Positions 8,240 to 19,004 of a stretch of 64,000 nt of DNA are shown here, one piece after another. A program made the translations under genes and the position numbers. Source of the DNA: Solimicrobium sp040544425 (GTDB lineage: Bacteria > Pseudomonadota > Gammaproteobacteria > Burkholderiales > Burkholderiaceae_D). Where the stretch lies: contig JBEONO010000006.1 of assembly GCA_040544425.1 (NCBI GenBank), forward strand, positions 193,288 through 257,287. The letters are read 5' to 3'. Under the pieces are notes generated by a model. The model saw only the letters and a program-made list of their open reading frames with translations. It was not told the DNA's origin and ran no database searches. Position 1 is the first letter of the stretch. Each line of letters starts with the position of its first letter.

Positions 8240-9847
8240 ATGGATAGACGTAATTTTGTTAAGCTGGGTTTTTTTGCCGGAGCAGGTGCAGCGATCAATA
8301 ACAATCTCCTGGCAGCAGAACACCATGGTGATATGAAAATATCTTCCGCGATTATCGAAGCGGAGGTCACGGAATTGCAGGCCCTGATGCAAGCCGGAAA
8401 ATTAACGGCAACGGCACTGACCGAAAGCTACTTTTGCCGCATCAAGGCAATCGACAAATCAGGCCCGCATTTAAATGCCATCATCGAATTAAACCCGGAT
8501 GCGCTTTCCATCGCCAGAGAACTGGATCTGGAACGAAAAAAGTCCGGCCCACGTGGTCCGCTGCACGGCATCCCGGTACTGATCAAAGACAATATCGCCA
8601 CTGCAGATCGCATGCAAACCACCGCCGGTTCACTAGCCTTGCTGGGTGCCAAAGCCCCACGTGACGCATTTTTGGTGAAACAACTGCGCAAGGCCGGTGC
8701 CATTATTTTGGGTAAAACCAATTTAAGTGAATGGGCCAATCTGCGCTCGTCGCGCTCGACCTCAGGCTGGAGCGGACGGGGCGGCCTGACTAAAAATCCC
8801 TACGCACTGGATCGCAATTGCAGCGGCTCCAGCTCGGGATCTGCCGCGGCAGTCGCTGCCAGTCTGGCGACTCTGGCAGTCGGTACTGAAACCGACGGTT
8901 CGGTCGTGTCTCCCGCATCGCTGTGCAGTCTGGTCGGAATCAAGCCGACCCTGGGTTTGATCAGCCGCGACGGCATCGTACCGATAGCGCATTCGCAGGA
9001 CACGGCCGGACCGATGACCCGCACCGTGCGCGATGCCGCAATTCTGCTGACCGCCTTGACCGGTGCTGACGAACGTGACAGCGCCACGACGCATACGATC
9101 AATACTGACTACACCCAGTTCCTCGACAAAGATGGATTGAAGGGCGCAAGAATCGGTGTGGTGCGCACCGCCATGCCAGGCAATCTGCGCCAACAGGTCA
9201 TCGTCGATCAGGCTATGGAAGTGATGAAGCAGCAAGGCGCGGTGCTGATTGATGTTGAGGTGCCGAATATCAGCAAATACGCTGATTCAGAACTGGAAGT
9301 GCTGCTGTTCGAATTGAAAGCCGATTTAAATAAATATCTCGCCGAATTTGGCAAAGGATCAGCAGTCGCAACCCTCGCCGATGTGATCGCTTTCAACGAA
9401 AAAAACCGTGCCCGGGAAATGCCGTATTTTGATCAGGAACTGTTAATCAAGGCTCAGGAAAAAGGGGATTTGAACAGCGATGCCTATTTGCAGGCGCTGC
9501 AAAACAATCACCAATATTCGCGCGCTGAAGGGATTGATCAAATCATGAAAGAGCAGCGACTCGATGCCCTGTTCGCATCAACCGGCGCACCGGCCTGGAT
9601 TACTGATTACATCAACGGCGACCATATCGTGGACACCGGATTTTCGACACCGGCTGCCGTGGCCGGTTATCCGCACATTACGGTCCCGGCGGGATTCTTT
9701 GCCGGCTTACCGGTCGGCGTTTCTTTTGTAGCCGGGCCGTATGCCGAAGGGATGATTATCAAACTGGCTTACTCCTACGAGCAGGCCAGCAAGAAACGCA
9801 AGGTGCCGACTTATCTGGCGCACAGCCTGAACGGCCTACCCACTTAA
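8240..9847 (+). CDS. Amidase-signature family hydrolase with Tat-type signal
   Basis: This 535-residue amidase-signature enzyme hydrolyses an amide of unknown identity. The start at ATG 8240 is chosen because it follows GGGAGCTG at good spacing and begins MDRRNFVKLGFFAGAGAA, a twin-arginine signal (RRNFVK plus hydrophobic stretch), suggesting export of the folded protein. The Ser-cisSer-Lys triad is visible: Lys in GIPVLIKDN, the cis-Ser region in CSGSSSGSAAAVAA, and the nucleophile region in TETDGSVVSPAS. The GatA-like core runs from about residue 40 to 520. It is not the tRNA amidotransferase subunit, because gatB and gatC are absent and a signal peptide is present. It ends 22 bp from the convergent HMG-CoA lyase gene. 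Confidence 0.87.
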   Translation: MDRRNFVKLGFFAGAGAAINNNLLAAEHHGDMKISSAIIEAEVTELQALMQAGKLTATALTESYFCRIKAIDKSGPHLNAIIELNPDALSIARELDLERKKSGPRGPLHGIPVLIKDNIATADRMQTTAGSLALLGAKAPRDAFLVKQLRKAGAIILGKTNLSEWANLRSSRSTSGWSGRGGLTKNPYALDRNCSGSSSGSAAAVAASLATLAVGTETDGSVVSPASLCSLVGIKPTLGLISRDGIVPIAHSQDTAGPMTRTVRDAAILLTALTGADERDSATTHTINTDYTQFLDKDGLKGARIGVVRTAMPGNLRQQVIVDQAMEVMKQQGAVLIDVEVPNISKYADSELEVLLFELKADLNKYLAEFGKGSAVATLADVIAFNEKNRAREMPYFDQELLIKAQEKGDLNSDAYLQALQNNHQYSRAEGIDQIMKEQRLDALFASTGAPAWITDYINGDHIVDTGFSTPAAVAGYPHITVPAGFFAGLPVGVSFVAGPYAEGMIIKLAYSYEQASKKRKVPTYLAHSLNGLPT

Positions 9848-9869
9848 ATTGACCAGCCATGCCGACAAC

Positions 9870-10805
9870 TTACCCGGCACGCTTTGCTGCCAGAGCGTTG
9901 CCGGCGCGACTGACCGGTTTGCGTCCCAGGTGCTGAGAAATAAACTGGCCGGCATCGACCACTTTATCGAGATCAATACCGGTCTGAATTCCCAGACCCT
10001 GCATCAGATACAGCACATCTTCGGTGGCAATATTGCCGGTCGCACCTTTGGCGTACGGGCAACCGCCCAGACCTGCTACCGAAGAATGAAAAATCTGAAT
10101 ACCCACTTCCAGACTGGCGTAAATATTCGCCAGCGCCTGACCGTAGGTATCGTGAAAGTGTCCCGACAATCCGGTAACCGGAAATTCCTTGATCGCGTGC
10201 TGCATGACGGTTTGCACCTGTCTGGCAGTGCCGACACCGATCGTATCGGCAATATCAATTTCATCGCAGCCCAAATCACGCATCAGCCTGACCACGTCGG
10301 CCACGGATTCCGGCTTCACTTTACCCTGATACGGGCAGCCAAAGGAACAACTGATACTGCCACGCAGGCGAATGTGGTGCTGCTGCGCGGCGCGTGCAAC
10401 ATCGCGGAAGCGTTCTATCGATTCGGCAATCGAACAATTGATATTTTTCTGCGAGAAGGCTTCCGATGCCGAACCAAAAATCACGACTTCGTTCGCACCG
10501 GCTTCCAGCGCCGCTTCAAAGCCTTTCATATTTGGCGTCAACACCGAATAAATCACGCCGCTCTTGCGTGTGATGCCCGCCATCACTTGCGCTGAGGTCG
10601 CCATTTGCGGCACCCATTTTGGCGAGACAAACGCTGCCGCCTCGATATTGGCAAACCCGGCTTCGGTCAGGCGATTGACCAGTTCAATTTTAATATCCGG
10701 ACCGATCAGGGCCGCTTCATTTTGCAGTCCGTCGCGCGGGCCAACTTCAACAATCTTTACCGAAGCGGGTAAACCGGTTTGCGTAACAAATAATGAGCTG
10801 TCCAT
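9870..10805 (-). CDS. mvaB: Hydroxymethylglutaryl-CoA lyase (LiuE)
   Basis: This 311-residue enzyme splits HMG-CoA into acetyl-CoA and acetoacetate, the last step of leucine breakdown. It is a TIM-barrel lyase of the DRE-metallolyase family. The metal and substrate motif VGPRDGLQNE lies near residues 21-30, and the family signature GLGGCPYAKGATGN with the active-site cysteine lies near 244-257. Length matches bacterial HMG-CoA lyases (about 300). It is the last gene of the leftward cluster, one base after ghrA, so it is surely co-transcribed with ghrA and the carboxylase subunit gene. Among homologous lyases the G-C-P-Y signature separates it from isopropylmalate synthases. Confidence 0.95.
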   Translation of the reverse strand: MDSSLFVTQTGLPASVKIVEVGPRDGLQNEAALIGPDIKIELVNRLTEAGFANIEAAAFVSPKWVPQMATSAQVMAGITRKSGVIYSVLTPNMKGFEAALEAGANEVVIFGSASEAFSQKNINCSIAESIERFRDVARAAQQHHIRLRGSISCSFGCPYQGKVKPESVADVVRLMRDLGCDEIDIADTIGVGTARQVQTVMQHAIKEFPVTGLSGHFHDTYGQALANIYASLEVGIQIFHSSVAGLGGCPYAKGATGNIATEDVLYLMQGLGIQTGIDLDKVVDAGQFISQHLGRKPVSRAGNALAAKRAG

Positions 10806-10806
10806 A

Positions 10807-11732
10807 TCAATATCCTGATTGTCGGTTGATCACGCCGGTGACGGGCAGGCCCTGCTCCAGTCGGCGCAACTTTTCAGCGACCTGCGCATCGGCCTGTTCG
10901 GGTATGGTTTGTGCCGAAATATGTGGCGTGATAGTTACGTTCGGCTGCTGCCAGAACGAGTGGTCTCGCGGCAGCGGCTCGGTCTGAAATACATCCAGAG
11001 TAGCGCCCGCCAGATGTCCGCTTTGCAGCAAGGCCAGCAGATCTTCTTCCACGACCTGCGCGCCGCGCCCGACGTTGATCAGATACGCGCCTTGCGGCAG
11101 CAGGGACAGGGTGCTGCGATTGAGGATGCCGGTGGTCGCTTCAGTCAGCGGCAGGATGCAGACTGCAACTTTGGCTTTGGCCAGACAATCCCGTAAACCT
11201 TGCGGACCAAAAAAACAGCTGACACCCTCCAGCGATTTTTCGCTGCGGCTCCAGCCCAGTATCGGAAAATTCAGCTGCCGCAGTCGTTGCACAATCACCT
11301 GACCCAATACGCCCAAGCCCAACACGGCGATTGGAAAATCCACTTTATGCGCTGGCCGTTTTGCTTGCCACATGGCCTGGTCGGCCAAACGCTGGTACTG
11401 ATCGAAATGACGGAAATAGCGCAGGCTGGCATGGCTGACGTAATCGGCCATTTCCTCACCCATGCCGGCATCTTCGAGACGGATAATCGGCACCTGCGCC
11501 GGAATCTGATCGGCGATCTTCAGGATCGCATCGACGCCTGCGCCAAGATTGAAGATCGCTTTCAGATCATGACGACCAGCGAGCATCTGCACAGGCGGCT
11601 TCCAGACCAGCGCATAATCGGCTGGTGCGGTGTCGCCTTCGTGCCAAAGACGAATGCGCGCGTCTGGCATCAGCTTCTTGAACTGTTCACCCTGATCGCG
11701 CGGATCAACAGCATTGTAATAAATAATGTCCA

Positions 11733-11733
<1 letters not shown>
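10807..11733 (-). CDS. ghrA: Glyoxylate/hydroxypyruvate reductase A
   Basis: This 308-residue D-2-hydroxyacid dehydrogenase of the GhrA group reduces glyoxylate to glycolate and hydroxypyruvate to glycerate. The Rossmann motif VLGLGVLGQVI is near residue 138, the substrate-binding VGRGAQVVEEDLL near 228, and the catalytic His lies in ITPHISAQT near 280. The start codon overlaps the stop of the upstream carboxylase gene by one base (TAATG), showing translational coupling. A glyoxylate reductase is not a step of leucine degradation, so its place between the carboxylase and HMG-CoA lyase genes is unusual; it may link to glyoxylate made when acetyl-CoA is assimilated. Confidence 0.9.
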
Positions 11734-13727
<1,994 letters not shown>

Positions 13728-13806
13728 GATTTACCTTTTTGTTCTATTTTTTCTATGCAATGACATTAACTTTGACGCATCTACGCGCCTCCAGCTCGGC
13801 TCTCTC

Positions 13807-13884
13807 GTCGTTCCCGCGGGTTTAAGCGGGAACCCAGCGTCGTATAACTATGCCACCAAGTCCGCCTAAACCCGCGGGAACGAC
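13807..13884. repeat. Inverted repeat (REP/MITE-like) between bioB and liuD
   Basis: Two 23-base arms, 13807-13829 and 13862-13884, are inverted copies differing at one position and are separated by 32 bases. The arms contain GTTCCCGCGGG. Part of the left arm (TTCCCGCGG) is itself echoed by GCGGGAA, giving a secondary hairpin. There is no coding sequence here, and GC content is far above the flanking AT-rich gap. It looks like a small non-autonomous repeat of the REP/MITE kind lodged inside an operon. It could act as an mRNA-stabilising or processing hairpin. No T-run follows on the minus strand, so it is a poor intrinsic terminator. Confidence 0.75.
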
Positions 13885-13915
13885 CGGGACCTGAATTATT
13901 TCTGACACAGTAGTG

Positions 13916-14950
13916 CTATTTACAGCCGCCGCTTTCAACCTTGCCGCGCGTCTTGATCCCCAATTTCTCCAGCATCGCCTTGTCATCGAGCGCCTCCGGA
14001 TTGCCGGTGGTCAGCAACTTGTCGCCGTAAAAAATTGAATTCGCGCCAGCCAGAAAACACAGCGCCTGAACCGGCTCGCCCATTTCGCGCCGTCCGGCCG
14101 ATAAGCGCACACGCGCTTTCGGCATGGTGATGCGCGCTACTGCGATGGTACGAACGAATTCGAGCGGATCGAGTTTGTCGATACCATACAGTGGCGTGCC
14201 TTCGACCTGCACCAGATGATTGACCGGCACCGATTCCGGATACGGATTCAGATTTGCCAGTTGCGCGATCAGACCGGCACGTTGCAGACGCGACTCGCCC
14301 ATCCCGACAATCCCGCCGCAGCACACTTTCAGACCGGCATTGCGCACATAACCGAGGGTATCGAGCCGGTCCTGATAGTCGCGTGTGGAAATGACGTTGT
14401 CGTAAAATTCCGGCGCGGTATCCAGATTGTGATTATAAAAATCCAGGCCTGCGTCTTTCAGGCGGGTCGCCTGTTCTTCTTTCAACATGCCGAGTGTGGC
14501 GCAGGTTTCCAGACCCAGGGCTTTGACTTCACGCACCATTTCTTCGACCTTATCCATGTCACGATCTTTCGGCGAACGCCAGGCTGCGCCCATGCAAAAG
14601 CGCGTCGCGCCACTCTCTTTGGCAGAGCGCGCGGCATCCAGTACTTCGCCGATATCGAGCATTTTTTTTGCTTCCACGCCAGTGTCATAACGCGCAGCCT
14701 GCGGGCAATAACCGCAATCTTCTTCGCAGCCGCCGGTCTTGATCGACAGCAGTGTTGCCAGTTCGACGTCCGCATCAGGAAATTCCTGACGGTGCACCTG
14801 CTGGGCGCGGAACAGCAAGTCATTAAACGGGAGTTCGAACAAAGCCAGTACTTCATCGACCGGCCAGGTATCGGCACTGATTGTTGCGACTGCTTTTTGT
14901 GTCGGGTGAAATGTGACACCCACTGCTGTTTGATTCATTGTGCTATCCAT
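13916..14950 (-). CDS. bioB: Biotin synthase
   Basis: This radical-SAM enzyme (344 residues) inserts sulfur into dethiobiotin to make biotin. The [4Fe-4S] cluster cysteines lie in GGCEEDCGYCPQ; the [2Fe-2S] ligands and SAM-binding segments (CMGAAWRSPKDRD, YNHNLDTAPEFY, CCGGIVGMGES) are intact. The ATG at 14950 is preferred: AGGAAGG lies nine bases upstream, whereas the alternative TTG at 14959 abuts that sequence and overlaps the bioD stop. The C-terminus ends GGCK. It is the last of four contiguous bio genes (A-F-D-B) read leftward, all with overlaps or tiny gaps, between liuC and liuD. Confidence 0.96.
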   Translation of the reverse strand: MDSTMNQTAVGVTFHPTQKAVATISADTWPVDEVLALFELPFNDLLFRAQQVHRQEFPDADVELATLLSIKTGGCEEDCGYCPQAARYDTGVEAKKMLDIGEVLDAARSAKESGATRFCMGAAWRSPKDRDMDKVEEMVREVKALGLETCATLGMLKEEQATRLKDAGLDFYNHNLDTAPEFYDNVISTRDYQDRLDTLGYVRNAGLKVCCGGIVGMGESRLQRAGLIAQLANLNPYPESVPVNHLVQVEGTPLYGIDKLDPLEFVRTIAVARITMPKARVRLSAGRREMGEPVQALCFLAGANSIFYGDKLLTTGNPEALDDKAMLEKLGIKTRGKVESGGCK

Positions 14951-14955
14951 GTTGA

Positions 14956-15672
14956 TCAACCTTCCTGAAATAGTGCTGTTAAATCCAAATATTTGGCAGC
15001 CTTGTCGGCGTCCGGATTATTTAAATGAGGAATGCAACCCAGCAAAGGTGCATGCAACCGTTCCGTTAACGCCGTTAAATTTCCCTGCAAAAAACTCATT
15101 TCCTGCTGCGCGCAATTGGCCACCCAACCAGCCAGTCGCAAACCACGCGCTGCTATCGCTTCGGCAGTCAGCAACGCCTGATTGATACAACCCAGACGCA
15201 TGCCAACTACCATCAGTACCGGCAGGTTTAACTGCCGGGCCAGATCGGCGCTGTCCTCATGATCATTCAACGGCACCCGAAAACCGCCCACGCCTTCCAC
15301 CACAATCGCATCCACCTGGTTTGCCAACTGCCGGTAACTCTGCAGGATCACACTCAGATCAATCTGGCGCTGCTCCTGCTCGGCCGCGATGTGCGGTGCA
15401 GCTGGTAATGTAAACAAATAGGGATTCACCAATTTATCCAGATCGGCAATACCTGCCACGTTACTGACCGCTTGCAACGCCAGCACATCTTCATTGCACA
15501 AAACGCCATCACGCATTTCTGCACCGGCTGCGATCGGTTTCATTCCCACGCTTTTCCAGCCTTGCCGGGTCATCGCATAAATCACTGCGCAAGAGACCAG
15601 TGTCTTGCCAATTTCGGTGTCGGTTCCGGTGACAAAAAAAGCCAGCGGCCGATTCTTCAACTGCATCTGCAT
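14956..15672 (-). CDS. bioD: Dethiobiotin synthetase
   Basis: This 238-residue ATP-dependent enzyme closes the ureido ring, converting 7,8-diaminopelargonate plus CO2 into dethiobiotin. The N-terminal P-loop is FFVTGTDTEIGKTLV, with the family's modified Walker A (GTDTxIGKT). KPIAAG follows near residue 45, and the catalytic region VEGVGGFRVPL near 125. Its ATG overlaps the bioF stop by one base (TGATG), and its own stop is followed after five bases by the preferred bioB start. A second ATG two codons in is possible. The assignment is secure from motif, length and neighbours. Confidence 0.95.
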   Translation of the reverse strand: MQMQLKNRPLAFFVTGTDTEIGKTLVSCAVIYAMTRQGWKSVGMKPIAAGAEMRDGVLCNEDVLALQAVSNVAGIADLDKLVNPYLFTLPAAPHIAAEQEQRQIDLSVILQSYRQLANQVDAIVVEGVGGFRVPLNDHEDSADLARQLNLPVLMVVGMRLGCINQALLTAEAIAARGLRLAGWVANCAQQEMSFLQGNLTALTERLHAPLLGCIPHLNNPDADKAAKYLDLTALFQEG

Positions 15673-16874
15673 CAGGCGACTTTCCTTTCCAGACCGTGCA
15701 AGGAATCAATCAGCCGCTCAACCTGCTCAGCACTGTGCGCGGCCGACAGCGATACGCGCAATCGTGCTGTGCCAGCGGGCACTGTCGGAGGACGGATCGC
15801 CGGTACCCAGATCCCGCGTTCGAACAATTGCGCGGCGTACTGCATCGCCTTGCGATTATCGCCAACCACCATCGGTTGTATCTGTGTTTCGGATTTCATC
15901 AAAGTCATCCCTGCGGCCTGCGCGCCGATACCGGCTTTGAATTGTGCGATCAGGCCGTGCAAATGTGCGCGCCGCTGCGCTCCTTCGCTGCCTTGAATAA
16001 TGTTGAGGCTGGTCAGCAAGGCGTGAGCCTGAGCTGGCGGGGCAGCCGTCGTATAAATATACGGGCGCGACTTTTGCAGCAGCCATTCAATCACGCTGGC
16101 ATGCGCCGCCACAAAGGCACCAGCCACGCCGGCCGCCTTGCCGAGCGTGCCCATATAAATCAAGTTGGGGCTGCGCAAATTTAAATGTTCCAAAACCCCG
16201 GCACCATGCGCACCGAGCACACCAAAGCCGTGCGCATCATCAATCACCAGGATCGCATCGTGCCGTTCACAGACGGTCAGCATCTCCTTCAATGGCGCAA
16301 TCAATCCATCCATGCTGAACACACTGTCTGAGACCACGATCTTGGTCGCTGCGCTACTTTGCTGTAAAAGTTTTTCCAGCGCTGTTACGTCAGCATGGGG
16401 ATAAATCTGCACTTTGCAGCGCGCCAGACGGGTACCGCCGATGATGGAAGCGTGATTCAGACTCTCTGAAAAAATTTCGGTCTCGGAAAAATCGACCGCC
16501 GCCAATCCAGACAACAAAGCCAGATTGGCCATATACCCGGTAGAAAACGACAGGGCGCGCGCCTGTTCGATAAAGGGTGCCTGGGTCGCGGCGAGCCGGT
16601 GTTCCAATTCTTCGTGCGCTCTGGAATGACCGCTGATCAGGTGCGATGCACCGCTGCCCGCGCCATACAGTGCCACGCCTTCGACCAGGGCTGCATGGAT
16701 GCGCGGATGAGCTGCGAGTCCCAAATAATCATTGCTGCAAAACGCCAGCATTTGCCGCCCGTCGACTTCCATCATCGCGTCACAAGGCGAGGTCGTGATG
16801 CGGCGGCGGCGCAGCAAATCCTGCCCACTTAAATCGGCAAGTTGCTGGTCAATTTTTTCGATAAATCTATTCAT
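15672..16874 (-). CDS. bioF: 8-amino-7-oxononanoate synthase
   Basis: This 400-residue PLP enzyme of the alpha-oxoamine synthase family condenses pimeloyl-ACP/CoA with alanine. Visible motifs are FCSNDYLGLAAHPR near residues 49-62, the His/Asp PLP contacts in VIDDAHGFGVLG, and the Schiff-base lysine in MGTLGKAAGVAGA. The start is the ATG at 16874, inside the last codons of bioA (ATGAATAG, where TAG ends bioA), which gives the standard N-terminus MNRFIEKIDQQL; an upstream in-frame ATG at 16892 would add six residues. The overlap implies coupled translation with bioA. Confidence 0.95.
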   Translation of the reverse strand: MNRFIEKIDQQLADLSGQDLLRRRRITTSPCDAMMEVDGRQMLAFCSNDYLGLAAHPRIHAALVEGVALYGAGSGASHLISGHSRAHEELEHRLAATQAPFIEQARALSFSTGYMANLALLSGLAAVDFSETEIFSESLNHASIIGGTRLARCKVQIYPHADVTALEKLLQQSSAATKIVVSDSVFSMDGLIAPLKEMLTVCERHDAILVIDDAHGFGVLGAHGAGVLEHLNLRSPNLIYMGTLGKAAGVAGAFVAAHASVIEWLLQKSRPYIYTTAAPPAQAHALLTSLNIIQGSEGAQRRAHLHGLIAQFKAGIGAQAAGMTLMKSETQIQPMVVGDNRKAMQYAAQLFERGIWVPAIRPPTVPAGTARLRVSLSAAHSAEQVERLIDSLHGLERKVA

Positions 16875-18192
16875 GCTCAATAACCTGTTCAAATACGCTG
16901 GCCGTACGCTGGCCTAACAATGTGATTTCCTCGTCATTCAAAATGTAGGGCGGCATGCAGTACACGGTATTGCCGATCGGGCGCAGCAACAACTCATGCG
17001 CCAGAGCCGTCGTAAAAAATCGGGATGAAAATCCGGGCTTCACGTCGATGGCATCGAACGCCCAGATCATGCCGCGCTGGCGGAAATTTTTGACTCGCGC
17101 ATGTTGTGCCAACGGCTGCAGGGCAGCGGTGATTTTTTCAGCAGTAGTGCGATTGGTTGCAATCACATTATCCTGTTCAAAAATTTCAAGAGTCGCCAAT
17201 GCAGCCCGACAGGCCAGCGGATTGCCGGTGTAGGAGTGCGAATGGAGAAAGCCGCGCCTGATGTCGGCATGGTAAAACGACTGATAAATTGCATCGGTCG
17301 TCATCACCAGTGACAGAGGCAGATAGCCACCACTGATCCCCTTGGACAAACATAGAAAATCCGGCCAGATCCCGGCCTGCTCGGACGCGAAAAAAGTTCC
17401 GGTGCGTCCGCAGCCGACGGCGATTTCATCGGCGATCAAATGTACTTGATACTCATCACACAACGCGCGCAGTGATTTCAGATAGACCGGATCATGCATG
17501 GCGAACCCGGTGGCACATTGCACCAGCGGTTCGACGATCATGGCAGCAATGGATGCGCTGCGCTGTTCAAACAGACTGCGCACTTCTGCCAGCGCACGCA
17601 GCGCCACATCGCCAGCCGTTTCGCCGGCTTCGGCAGCGCGCGCATCGGGTGACATGACCACATGACAGGAGTTGATCAATGGTCCGTACGCATCGCGAAA
17701 CAGCGCCACGTCCGTGACCGACAGAGCGCCAATGGTTTCGCCGTGGTAGCTGCCTTTCAGGCACACGAATTCACGCTTGTCCGGAAGACCAAGATTACGC
17801 CAGCTGTGAAAACTCATTTTGAGTGCGATCTCAACCGCTGACGCGCCATCTGAGGCAAAGAAGCAGTGACCCAATTGATGCTGTGTTTTCGCCGCCAGTT
17901 TTTCAGACAGGCTGATCACCGGTTCGTGCGTGAACCCGGCCAGCATGACGTGCTCCAGTTTATCGAGCTGATCTTTTAATGCCGCATTGATGCGTGGATT
18001 GGCGTGGCCAAACAAATTCACCCACCAGGAACTGATCCCGTCCAGATAGCGTTTGCCATCGGCGTCATATAACCACGCACCACGACCGTGACTGACCGGC
18101 ACCAGCGGCATCTGTTCGTGGTGTTGCATTTGTGTGCAGGGATGCCAGACACTGTGCAAACTTCTGGCGACCCAATTTTCATTCGACTTCAC
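16867..18192 (-). CDS. bioA: Adenosylmethionine-8-amino-7-oxononanoate aminotransferase
   Basis: This 441-residue class-III aminotransferase uses SAM as amino donor to make 7,8-diaminopelargonate. Characteristic BioA segments are VWHPCTQM near residue 15, YLDGISSWWVNLFGH near 50, the PLP aspartate in LIADEIAVGCGRTG, and the Schiff-base lysine in CLSKGISGGYLPL. The start ATG at 18192 is nine bases after the liuC stop, so bio transcription most likely reads through from liu genes; no separate promoter is possible in that gap, although one inside liuC cannot be excluded. Its 3' end overlaps bioF. Confidence 0.95.
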   Translation of the reverse strand: MKSNENWVARSLHSVWHPCTQMQHHEQMPLVPVSHGRGAWLYDADGKRYLDGISSWWVNLFGHANPRINAALKDQLDKLEHVMLAGFTHEPVISLSEKLAAKTQHQLGHCFFASDGASAVEIALKMSFHSWRNLGLPDKREFVCLKGSYHGETIGALSVTDVALFRDAYGPLINSCHVVMSPDARAAEAGETAGDVALRALAEVRSLFEQRSASIAAMIVEPLVQCATGFAMHDPVYLKSLRALCDEYQVHLIADEIAVGCGRTGTFFASEQAGIWPDFLCLSKGISGGYLPLSLVMTTDAIYQSFYHADIRRGFLHSHSYTGNPLACRAALATLEIFEQDNVIATNRTTAEKITAALQPLAQHARVKNFRQRGMIWAFDAIDVKPGFSSRFFTTALAHELLLRPIGNTVYCMPPYILNDEEITLLGQRTASVFEQVIEHE

Positions 18193-18201
18193 ATTAAACT
18201 T

Positions 18202-18996
18202 TCAATTCAGGTGCAATAACCAATTCGGTTTGCGTTTTTCCAGGAACGAGGCGATGCCTTCCTTGGCTTCGTCCGAGCTGCGAATTTCCGCGATACATTC
18301 GGCGGTATAAGACAACAACTCTTCGTCGATCTGCGCATCGGCCACGTCTTCTACCAGCCATTTGGCAGCAACCACCGCGTTGGGTCCGTTGCTGACGATG
18401 GCTTTGACGATCTGTTCAACCATCCCATCGAGCTGGTCGGCCGCGACTGCTTCGTGAATAAAGCCGATCCGGTGCGCTTCGCGGGCGCTGAATTTTTCTG
18501 CGGTAATAAAATAACGACGCGCTGCATTCGCACCCATGGCTTTGATCACATACGGAGAAATCGTCGCGGGCACCAGGCCCAGCTTGACTTCGCTCAGACA
18601 AAATTGCGCGGTGTCGACTGCAACCGAAATATCGCAGGCGGCCACCAGTCCCATCCCGCCTGCATAACAATCGCCCTGCACTTTGGCGATCACCGGTTTC
18701 GTGCAGGAGTAAATCTGATACAGCATTTCGGCCAGTTGCTCGGCATCGGCCAGATTTTCGTCCTGGCTGTAGCCGGCCATTTTTTTCATCCAGTTCAGAT
18801 CTGCGCCCGCGCAAAACGCCGGTCCGTTGGCAGCGAGCACGATGGCGCGCACACTGTCCATCTGACCGAGTTCCTGAAACACCTGATTCAATTCTTCAAT
18901 CACGGTTTCATTGAAGGCATTTCTGACCTCGGGGCGATTGAGTGTCACCGTTGCGGCACCGTGATCGATGTCGACTTGAATTGTTTGGTAAGCCAT
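18202..18996 (-). CDS. liuC: Methylglutaconyl-CoA hydratase (enoyl-CoA hydratase family)
   Basis: This crotonase-fold protein of 264 residues most likely hydrates 3-methylglutaconyl-CoA to HMG-CoA. The oxyanion-hole signature includes AANGPAFCAGADLNWM near residues 60-75 and GDCYAGGMGLVAACDI near 108-123; LNRPEVRNAFNETV at the N-terminus is typical. Motifs alone cannot separate it from other enoyl-CoA hydratases. The methylglutaconyl-CoA assignment rests on its position eight bases after the carboxylase beta subunit gene and on the presence of all other leucine-pathway steps nearby. bioA follows after nine bases. Confidence 0.88.
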   Translation of the reverse strand: MAYQTIQVDIDHGAATVTLNRPEVRNAFNETVIEELNQVFQELGQMDSVRAIVLAANGPAFCAGADLNWMKKMAGYSQDENLADAEQLAEMLYQIYSCTKPVIAKVQGDCYAGGMGLVAACDISVAVDTAQFCLSEVKLGLVPATISPYVIKAMGANAARRYFITAEKFSAREAHRIGFIHEAVAADQLDGMVEQIVKAIVSNGPNAVVAAKWLVEDVADAQIDEELLSYTAECIAEIRSSDEAKEGIASFLEKRKPNWLLHLN

Positions 18997-19004
18997 GATT
19001 TTCC

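Noticed and set aside
9849..10595. Long open frame opposite the HMG-CoA lyase gene
   Set aside because: It is the antisense of a firmly identified gene and shows codon-mirror composition (His/Arg/Gln-rich), with no family match.
13745..13790. LiuR-like ACATTAAC half site before liuD
   Set aside because: Only one half site is recognisable; the partner arm at the expected distance does not match.
14216..14968. Long open frame opposite bioB
   Set aside because: It is antisense to bioB with no recognisable domain; several similar antisense frames (for example 18454-19137, 19539-20453, 38619-39299) were rejected likewise.
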